From: an uncultured Oscillospiraceae bacterium
GTDB taxonomy: Bacteria > Bacillota > Clostridia > Oscillospirales > Oscillospiraceae
DNA: 19,073 nt
Assembly: GCA_934565615.1 (NCBI GenBank)
Contig: CAKTIH010000029.1
Span: 1-19,073, forward strand
Direction of reading: 5' to 3'
Shown: positions 13,847-19,073 of the stretch, one piece after another
How the letters are laid out: each line of letters starts with the position of its first letter
Position numbering within the stretch: position 1 is the stretch's first letter
Notes under the pieces: generated by a model
Database searches by the model: none
What the model was told of the DNA's origin: nothing
The model's input: the letters and a program-made list of their open reading frames with translations, nothing else
Position numbers and translations under genes: made by a program

Positions 13847-15229
13847 TTACTTCTTGATTTCCGGCAGGGAAGCGGCGGCGGCGGACTGGCCGACGCGGCG
13901 GAACTTCTCATCCGGCAGGGCGAGATGTATCTTCTCCGCAAGCGCGCTATACTCATCGCGCAGGACACGCTCGCATTCGCTGATAATGAGCTCGCCCCCG
14001 CGCCCGGACATCACGCGCCCGAGCAGCAGCACATGGCGGAAGTGATACATATCGTGGTAGAGCGCGAGCGAGTGCGCCAGATACACGCCGATGCTGCGGT
14101 ATATCGCGGCGGCGCGCTCGTCGCCGTTGTTCATCAGTGCCTGTACGGCCTTGAGCTTCTCTGCAGGGGAAAGAGCGCTGTCAAGCTCGATGCCCGCCGC
14201 AGGGGCGAGCTTTATGACGCCGTCCTGCGAGAAGTATTTCACACCGCAGCCGATATCAAGCGACCACTCATCACGCATAGCGCCGGGGTTTGCGTCCACG
14301 GGGATGAAAGCCAGCTCGTTGAGCCAGCCGGTGATGTAGCCCTTTTCGTCGACATAGCCGCCGGCCTCGCTCGTGCCCATGGCGATGCCGAGGATGTTCG
14401 TGTCCTCAAGGCTGATAGCCCCGGCGAGCGCGGTGACGTCCCCGTCGTTAAAGACGCAGAAGGGCACGTCGCCGAAGGTGTCGGTAATGGCGCGGATATA
14501 GATGTCCTTGACCTTCGCATCGAAGAGCTCCTGCGGCACCTTGAGGAAGAGCGAGGCGTTCATGGTGCGGTCGTTTATGTACACGCCGGCGCTCGACACG
14601 CCAACCGCATCCACGCGCGGCATATGCGCCGCCGCCGATCTGAGCGCGGCGACGATGCCGTCATAGTGATAGTCCGGGTCGGAGTTCGTCTTGGGGAACC
14701 ACACGACCTCCTCTGAATACACGGTCTCGCCGTCGATGACAGCGGAGACCTTGCGGTCGCTCCCGCCCGCGTCGAAGCCTATGCGGCAGCCGTCAAAGTG
14801 CCCGCCCGCGGGCTTGGGCGAATCCTTCGCCTCGGGCAGCGTGTCGGTATAGATGACCTCGAAGGGGCGCTCATATATCTTGGAGAAATAGTCCCAGTCA
14901 AACTCCTGACAGCCGCCCGCGTTAAAGCAGCCGCGGATATACTCATACATATCGCGGTCGCCGCTTATGTACACGCGCCAGCCGCCCTTCATCCACAGCA
15001 GGGTCTTGACGAGGCGACGGATGTAATACCGGTCGGCATCTTTCATATCGGCAGTGCCGTGAATGAATGTGTGAACGGCGGCCATCTCACCGCCGCTGCG
15101 CTCCACGGCGACGCCGAGGGGCTTCTTCGCCGAGGCGAGAAAGGCGTGGTTGAACTTATAGAGCGGGAAGAAATCACGGTCAAGCTCCGGAAGGTTCCTG
15201 ACGCTTGCTTCAATGCCGAGATAGTTCAT
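13847..15229 (-). CDS. Large ROK-type (ASKHA) sugar kinase
   Basis: 460 residues, about 150 longer than typical ROK kinases. The N-terminal ~145 residues (NLPELDRDFFPLYKFNHAFL, PLGVAVER, RRLVKTLLWMKGGWRVYISG) form a separate domain I cannot name. The kinase core has phosphate-1 GFDAGGSDRK (151-160), GVSSAGVY (210-217), catalytic NDGDVTALAG (Asp264 region, 261-270) and phosphate-2 GIAMGTSEAGGY (281-292). The canonical ROK zinc motif CxCGxxGC is not present; only DIGCGVKYFSQDG remains at that place. Expected role: ATP-dependent phosphorylation of a sugar made or imported by this locus, such as an amino sugar (inference). Start is ATG 15229 with GGAGG 9 nt upstream (minus strand 15243-15239); an upstream in-frame ATG at 15304 lies inside the promoter. 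First gene of the minus-strand operon. Confidence 0.85.
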   Translation of the reverse strand: MNYLGIEASVRNLPELDRDFFPLYKFNHAFLASAKKPLGVAVERSGGEMAAVHTFIHGTADMKDADRYYIRRLVKTLLWMKGGWRVYISGDRDMYEYIRGCFNAGGCQEFDWDYFSKIYERPFEVIYTDTLPEAKDSPKPAGGHFDGCRIGFDAGGSDRKVSAVIDGETVYSEEVVWFPKTNSDPDYHYDGIVAALRSAAAHMPRVDAVGVSSAGVYINDRTMNASLFLKVPQELFDAKVKDIYIRAITDTFGDVPFCVFNDGDVTALAGAISLEDTNILGIAMGTSEAGGYVDEKGYITGWLNELAFIPVDANPGAMRDEWSLDIGCGVKYFSQDGVIKLAPAAGIELDSALSPAEKLKAVQALMNNGDERAAAIYRSIGVYLAHSLALYHDMYHFRHVLLLGRVMSGRGGELIISECERVLRDEYSALAEKIHLALPDEKFRRVGQSAAAASLPEIKK

Positions 15230-15272
15230 GCTGTGCGTCCTCCATTGTAAGGAAAAATTAACGGTATAATAT

Positions 15273-15301
15273 ATTATATCACGGCTTTCCGCGGCTGTCA
15301 T
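15273..15301 (-). promoter_or_regulatory. Sigma-A promoter of the ROK kinase operon
   Basis: On the minus strand a -35 ATGACA (15301-15296; five of six to TTGACA), a 17-nt spacer and a perfect -10 TATAAT (15278-15273). Transcription would start about 35-40 nt before the ROK kinase start codon. It is divergent from the AGE promoter about 60 bp away. Confidence 0.75.
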
Positions 15302-15335
15302 CATAAATAAAAAAATATTTCAAATAAAAATACTC

Positions 15336-15364
15336 TTGAAAATTATTTTCTCTAATGATACTAT
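15336..15364 (+). promoter_or_regulatory. Extended -10 sigma-A promoter of the AGE-rpiR operon
   Basis: -35 TTGAAA (15336-15341), 17-nt spacer, -10 TACTAT (15359-15364) directly preceded by a TGA extended -10 element (15356-15358). The 13-bp palindrome at 15338-15350 overlaps the -35 box, which fits repression. Confidence 0.78.
15338..15350. promoter_or_regulatory. Palindromic operator 1 (proposed RpiR site)
   Basis: Perfect interrupted palindrome GAAAAT-T-ATTTTC overlapping the -35 of the AGE promoter and about 37 bp upstream of the divergent ROK kinase promoter's -35. The same 13-mer with only the central base or one position changed occurs at 17509-17521 and 17620-17632. Confidence 0.6.
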
Positions 15365-15414
15365 ATGAAATATGGAACCCGGATGAATGAACAAGCCTGA
15401 AAGGGGAGAACATC

Positions 15415-16617
15415 ATGGACAAACAAAAACTGCGCGGCGCACGAGAATGGATACAGTCCGAGCTGAAAAAGAGCATAGACTTCTGGCTCAAAAACGGCAT
15501 GGACGAGGTTAACGGCGGCATATACACCTGCCTTGACCGCAAGGGCGAGATATACTCCACTGACAAGAGCGTATGGATGCAGGGGCGCTGCGGCTGGATA
15601 TTCGCGTATCTCTGCCATGTGTACGGCGTGCGCGAGGAGTGGCTGCGCGCATCGAAGAGCTGTCTGGACTTTATGGAGGCGCACTGCATAAACCGCGCCG
15701 CGGGGGACAGAATGTACTTCACCGTCACCGCCGAGGGCGCGCCGCTGCGCCAGCGCCGGTACTGCTTTTCCGAGGCGTTCTATGCTATGGCAAACGCCGA
15801 GTATTACGGCGTGACCGGCGAGCGGGAGCACCTTGAGCGCGCCCGCCGCGCCTACGATCTCTATTGGGACCTCAATCACGGCATGCCCGATCCCACGGGG
15901 CTCGGCCCCAAGACTGAGCCCGAGACGCGCACGGGGCGCGCCTTCGGCATACCGATGATATACCTCAACGTCACGGCTGTTATGCAGCGCGTCGACCCGG
16001 AACATGCGGAGCTCTATGAAGAGCGCGCCGATATATGCGTTGACGAGATATTCCGCTATCATGTCCACCAGGAGCTCAAGTGCGTGCTGGAAAACGTCGC
16101 AGTTGACGGCAGCGCGAGATTGTATTACACTGAAGGGCGCGTCGTAAATCCCGGGCACGATATAGAGGGCGTGTGGTTCCTGCTGGAGCACGCGCGCCGT
16201 ACCGGCGATAAGGAGCTTGTGAGCCGCGCGGAAGAGATATTCAACTGGGCGATAAACGCCGGCTGGGACAAGGAATACGGCGGACTGTTGTACTTCGTCG
16301 ACGCCCTCGGCAGACCGCCCGAGGCCTATGAGCACGACATGAAGCTCTGGTGGCCGCATGACGAGATACTCATATCCTCGCTCATGTTGTATAAGGACAC
16401 CGGCAAGGAGGAGTACCTCGACTGGTTCTATACCACTCTTGACTACTGCAAGGCGCATTTTGCCGACAGCGAGTACGGCGAGTGGTACGGCTACCTCCGC
16501 CGCGACGGTAAGCCGACCGAGCCGCCGTGCAAGGGCTCGACCTTCAAGGGGCCGTTCCACCTGCCGCGCATGCTCATCATGACGGACCTCATGGCAGGGG
16601 AATTGCTCGCGGAATAA
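15415..16617 (+). CDS. N-acylglucosamine 2-epimerase (AGE / renin-binding protein family)
   Basis: 400 residues, the family length. AGE interconverts N-acetylglucosamine and N-acetylmannosamine in the cytoplasm; relatives epimerise cellobiose or isomerise mannose. The sequence follows the mammalian renin-binding protein closely: GGIYTCLDRKGEIY (34-47), VWMQGRCGW (53-61, Arg58), NPGHDIEGVWFL (245-256, His248), KLWWPHDE (310-317, His315), EYGEWYGYLRRDGK (353-366) and FKGPFHLPR (377-385, His382). The three His and Arg58 fit the active-site set of the (alpha/alpha)6-barrel, and this favours true AGE over cellobiose epimerase. Start ATG 15415 follows GGGGAG. The RpiR regulator gene starts 20 nt downstream. 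Own extended -10 promoter with an overlapping operator candidate. Confidence 0.92.
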   Translation: MDKQKLRGAREWIQSELKKSIDFWLKNGMDEVNGGIYTCLDRKGEIYSTDKSVWMQGRCGWIFAYLCHVYGVREEWLRASKSCLDFMEAHCINRAAGDRMYFTVTAEGAPLRQRRYCFSEAFYAMANAEYYGVTGEREHLERARRAYDLYWDLNHGMPDPTGLGPKTEPETRTGRAFGIPMIYLNVTAVMQRVDPEHAELYEERADICVDEIFRYHVHQELKCVLENVAVDGSARLYYTEGRVVNPGHDIEGVWFLLEHARRTGDKELVSRAEEIFNWAINAGWDKEYGGLLYFVDALGRPPEAYEHDMKLWWPHDEILISSLMLYKDTGKEEYLDWFYTTLDYCKAHFADSEYGEWYGYLRRDGKPTEPPCKGSTFKGPFHLPRMLIMTDLMAGELLAE

Positions 16618-16637
16618 AAGTTTTACAGGAGAAGTGT

Positions 16638-17501
16638 ATGGGGCAGAGCAGCACAAATGTATTTGAGCGGATAAGCGCGGAATATTATAATCTCACCCCC
16701 GCGGAGAAAAAGGCGGCGGACTATGTGCTTTCGCATCAGAGAAAAACGCAGGACATGAGCATAACCGAGCTCGCCGCGGCAAGCGGCGTGGCGGAGGCGA
16801 CCGTGTCGCGCTTCTGCCGCAGGCTCGGGTGCAAGGGCTATAACGCCTTCCGCCTCGCCATTGCCAATTCCATTGCCCAGCGCCCGGAGCAGTCGAACCC
16901 GCTCTCGGGCGAGGTGCTCGATGACGACAGCTTTTCAGACGTCTGCAAAAAGCTCTATACCGCGAACATCAGCGCCATGACGCAGACGCTCGAGCTTGTC
17001 CGCCCGGAGGACTATATCCGCGCGGCGGATCTTCTTGAGCAGGCGGACAAGGTGCTGTGCATGGGCCAGGGCGGCTCGATGATAATCGCGATGGAGGCGG
17101 CGCACCTGTTTTCCACCGCGAGCGGGAAGTTTTTCGCCGTGACCGATTCGCATATGCAGACTATCGCCGTCACCACTGCGGGCGAAAACGATGTTATTCT
17201 CTTTTTCTCCTATTCCGGCGCGACGAAGGACCTTGTCGAGACGCTGTCCTACGCGCGGGAGCGCGGGCTGCGCACTATCCTTGTCACGCACTTTGCCAAC
17301 TCCCCCGGCGCGGAGCTTGCGGATGTGACGCTGCTGTGCGGCGCGGATGAAAGCCCGCTTCAGCTCGGCTCCATCGGCGCGAGGATCGCGCAGATGTACC
17401 TCATGGACGTGCTCTTTTCGGAGCTGTGCCGACGCAATCTCGACCAGTGCCGCCAGAGCCGCGCCCGCATCGCCGACGCCCTCGCCGAAAAGCACATGTG
17501 A
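16638..17501 (+). CDS. RpiR/MurR family transcriptional regulator (HTH + SIS)
   Basis: 287 residues. N-terminal HTH_6 domain (1-77) with recognition helix region ITELAAASGVAEATVSRFCR (42-61). C-terminal SIS phosphosugar-binding domain (about 120-265) with GQGGSM (143-148) and SYSGATKD (191-198), the usual sugar-phosphate loop. Such proteins sense a sugar phosphate and control catabolic operons, for example MurR and NanR-type regulators. The inducer is probably the phosphorylated amino sugar produced by this locus (inference). Start ATG 16638 has AGGAGA (16627-16632) 5 nt upstream; the reading frame is open further up into AGE (ATG 16527), but those residues are not RpiR-like. It is co-transcribed with AGE, and three matching palindromes lie nearby. 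Confidence 0.93.
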   Translation: MGQSSTNVFERISAEYYNLTPAEKKAADYVLSHQRKTQDMSITELAAASGVAEATVSRFCRRLGCKGYNAFRLAIANSIAQRPEQSNPLSGEVLDDDSFSDVCKKLYTANISAMTQTLELVRPEDYIRAADLLEQADKVLCMGQGGSMIIAMEAAHLFSTASGKFFAVTDSHMQTIAVTTAGENDVILFFSYSGATKDLVETLSYARERGLRTILVTHFANSPGAELADVTLLCGADESPLQLGSIGARIAQMYLMDVLFSELCRRNLDQCRQSRARIADALAEKHM

Positions 17502-17508
17502 CATGGCT

Positions 17509-17521
17509 GAAAATAATTTTC
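17509..17521. promoter_or_regulatory. Palindromic operator 2 (proposed RpiR site)
   Basis: GAAAAT-A-ATTTTC, a perfect interrupted palindrome 7 nt after the RpiR stop codon. It is identical to the site at the AGE promoter when read on the other strand. No promoter is visible directly next to it. It is about 111 bp (centre to centre) from the site at the ABC promoter, so cooperative or looped binding is possible. Confidence 0.55.
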
Positions 17522-17541
17522 TTGCTGATATTCTTTATCCC

Positions 17542-17580
17542 ATCCCCCAGAGTGCGCGCCGCTGCCGGGGGATACGTTTT
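17542..17580 (+). terminator. Probable terminator after the rpiR-type gene
   Basis: ATCCCCC (17542-17548) pairs with GGGGGAT (17567-17573) over a GC-rich, partly self-pairing loop, followed by ACGTTTT. The U-run is short. It separates the AGE-RpiR unit from the ABC transporter, which has its own promoter. Confidence 0.6.
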
Positions 17581-17612
17581 ATGAAGTTCTGCAAAAAATC
17601 TTCTTAATATTA

Positions 17613-17636
17613 TTTTGAAGAAAATTTTTTTCAAAA
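17613..17636. promoter_or_regulatory. Palindromic operator 3 upstream of the ABC promoter (proposed RpiR site)
   Basis: 24-bp palindrome with 11 of 12 base pairs matching: arms TTTTGAA (17613-17619) and TTCAAAA (17630-17636) around AAAATTTT. It contains a GAAAAT-T-TTTTTC 13-mer (17620-17632) that differs from operators 1 and 2 at one non-central position. It ends 5 bp before the -35 TTGACA. Confidence 0.55.
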
Positions 17637-17641
17637 ATCTC

Positions 17642-17670
17642 TTGACATCTGCGGCGACTTTGGTTAATAT
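17642..17670 (+). promoter_or_regulatory. Sigma-A promoter of the ABC substrate-binding protein gene
   Basis: Consensus -35 TTGACA (17642-17647), exactly 17 nt, -10 TAATAT (17665-17670). This is the strongest promoter in the window and gives a leader of about 70 nt before the start codon, consistent with a highly expressed binding protein. Confidence 0.85.
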
Positions 17671-17749
17671 GATGGTGAAAAGAGTGAAGTCATCGGTGAG
17701 AACCGTTGAAATATTAAAACCGGAACAAAAATTTTTAAGGAGGCACAAC

Positions 17750-19073
17750 ATGAAGAAACTGCTTGCAATGCTGCTTGCGCTGTGCATGGTGTTCGCACTG
17801 TGCGCCTGCGGCCAGACCGCCGCACCCGCTCCCGCTGCCGACCCCGCACCCGCTCAGACTGACGCCGAACCCGCGGCGGAGCCTGTGAACATCACGCTCT
17901 GGACATACCCGATAGGCGGCTGGGGCAATGCCGATACCGTCGATGCGCTCATCGCCGCGTTCGAGGATGCAAACCCCGGCATCACTGTCACTGTTGAGTA
18001 CCTCGACTACACTAACGGCGACGATCAGGTCAACACCGCTCTCGAAGGCGGCTCCGCTCCCGACCTCATTATGGAAGGACCTGAGCGTCTCGTCGCAAAC
18101 TGGGGCGCAAAGGGCTACATGGTCGACCTCTCCGATATGTGGGACGCCACCGATAAGGCCGAAGTGAACGCTGCCTGCGTCGCTGCCTGCTTCACCGCTG
18201 ACGGCGCCTGCTATGAGTACCCCCTCGTCATGACCGCGCACTGCATGGCCATCAACTATGATGCCTTCGTCGCGGCCGGTGCTGACCAGTATGTCGATAT
18301 CGACAGCCACACCTGGACGACTGAGGACTTCATCGCCGCGGTCGATGCACTGTATGCCTACTATAAGGAGCCCGTCGGCGACGTTTACTGCTCCGGTCAG
18401 GGGGGCGATCAGGGTACCCGCGCCCTCGTCAACAACCTCTACGGCGGCACCTTCACCAATGCCGAGCACACCGCATATACCGCTGACTCCCCCGAGAACA
18501 TAAAGGCTCTTGAGCTTCTCCAGAGCATGGACGGCATCTACTTCAACGCGGCCGAGAACGGCGGCGAGGAGATCACCGCCTTCCGTCAGGGCATCCTCAA
18601 GATGGCATTCTGCTGGAACATCGCCCAGCAGCTCAACTCCGACAACAATGACGCTGAGCTCACCAACGACGGCGAGAAGATCGTATTCATGAGCTTCCCC
18701 TCCGAGACCGGCGAGAGCAAGCTTCAGGGCGGTATCTGGGGCTTTGGCGTGTTCGATAACGGCGACGCTGCCAAGATCGACGCTGCCAAGACCTTCATCA
18801 AGTACTTCGCTGACGGCGAGGGCACGCCCGACGCAGTCAAGGCCGCTAACTACTTTGCCGTGCGCGACACCGCCGAGGGCATCGACCTCACCGGCATCTG
18901 GGCTGACAACGCCATCATGAACGAGTACACCAAGCTCATGCCTTACCTTGGCGACTACTATCAGGTCACCTCCGGCTGGGCGACCGCCCGCACCGAGTGG
19001 TGGAACATGCTCCAGCGCATTGGCGGCGGCGGTGACGTTGCCACCGAGGTCGCAGAGTTCTGCACCAACGCGA
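17750..19073 (+). CDS. ABC transporter sugar-binding lipoprotein (3' end outside window)
   Basis: 441 residues are visible and the frame is open to the window's last base. Lipoprotein signal peptide MKKLLAMLLALCMVFALCAC with lipidated Cys20 (lipobox LCAC), then an Ala/Pro/Asp-rich linker (22-46) and an extracellular solute-binding protein family 1 domain from VNITLWTYPIGGW, with NPGITVTVEYLDY, GGSAPDLIMEGPERL and the C-terminal GIWGFGVFDNGD and FIKYFADGEGTP. It captures an oligo- or monosaccharide at the cell surface and hands it to permeases expected downstream. Ribosome site AAGGAGG (17737-17743) lies 6 nt before the ATG. Codon use is rich in C-ending codons, suggesting high expression. The substrate cannot be deduced from sequence; context points to an amino sugar. 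Confidence 0.92.
   Translation, partial: MKKLLAMLLALCMVFALCACGQTAAPAPAADPAPAQTDAEPAAEPVNITLWTYPIGGWGNADTVDALIAAFEDANPGITVTVEYLDYTNGDDQVNTALEGGSAPDLIMEGPERLVANWGAKGYMVDLSDMWDATDKAEVNAACVAACFTADGACYEYPLVMTAHCMAINYDAFVAAGADQYVDIDSHTWTTEDFIAAVDALYAYYKEPVGDVYCSGQGGDQGTRALVNNLYGGTFTNAEHTAYTADSPENIKALELLQSMDGIYFNAAENGGEEITAFRQGILKMAFCWNIAQQLNSDNNDAELTNDGEKIVFMSFPSETGESKLQGGIWGFGVFDNGDAAKIDAAKTFIKYFADGEGTPDAVKAANYFAVRDTAEGIDLTGIWADNAIMNEYTKLMPYLGDYYQVTSGWATARTEWWNMLQRIGGGGDVATEVAEFCTNA

Noticed and set aside
18764..18793. Tandem 15-bp repeat in the ABC binding-protein gene (DAAKI/DAAKT)
   Set aside because: A single in-frame duplication in a helix of an otherwise normal protein; no sign of a repeat element.
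1..19073. CRISPR array, insertion sequences, tRNA or rRNA genes, phage genes
   Set aside because: No regularly spaced repeats, transposase or integrase frames, tRNA-like cloverleaf or rRNA segments were recognised by reading.

Overview
The window is about 60% GC and reads like a chromosomal segment of a Gram-positive gut Clostridium, most likely Oscillospiraceae/Ruminococcaceae. The evidence is strong AGGAGG-type ribosome sites, sigma-A promoters with 17-nt spacers, a maf-mreC-mreD-PBP2 cluster, an ECF sigma/DUF4179 pair, and a DUF624/ROK/AGE/RpiR/ABC sugar locus. The taxonomic call is inference; there is no rRNA to confirm it. Almost every base is coding, and no intergenic gap reaches 300 bases.

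Left part (1-10617, all plus strand) is housekeeping. It holds the 3' end of a U32-family peptidase gene; maf; mreC and mreD (cell-wall elongation scaffold); a class B penicillin-binding protein 2; a methylglyoxal-synthase-like protein with its own sigma-A promoter; hisS; aspS; and comM/yifB. mreB is absent between maf and mreC. The methylglyoxal synthase has lost its catalytic aspartate and much of its phosphate loop. HisRS and AspRS are both of non-standard bacterial subtypes. Strong stem-loops without U-tracts lie before hisS, before comM and after comM.

Middle part (10635-12484) is a minus-strand ECF sigma factor and membrane anti-sigma (DUF4179) operon. A hairpin separates it from comM. 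A strong minus-strand terminator, which also has a possible competing antiterminator arm, separates it from the sugar locus.

Right part (12484-19073) is a divergent sugar-catabolic locus. Minus strand: a large ROK-type kinase, an SGNH acyl-esterase and a DUF624 membrane protein. Plus strand: an N-acylglucosamine 2-epimerase (AGE/renin-binding type), an RpiR/SIS regulator and an ABC lipoprotein sugar-binding protein that runs off the window. Import, deacylation, epimerisation and phosphorylation of an N-acyl amino sugar (for example a ManNAc/sialic-acid-derived sugar) is the most economical reading. Three near-identical 13-bp palindromes (GAAAAT-N-ATTTTC type) sit at the AGE promoter, just after the RpiR gene and beside the ABC promoter. 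I propose them as the operators of the RpiR protein.
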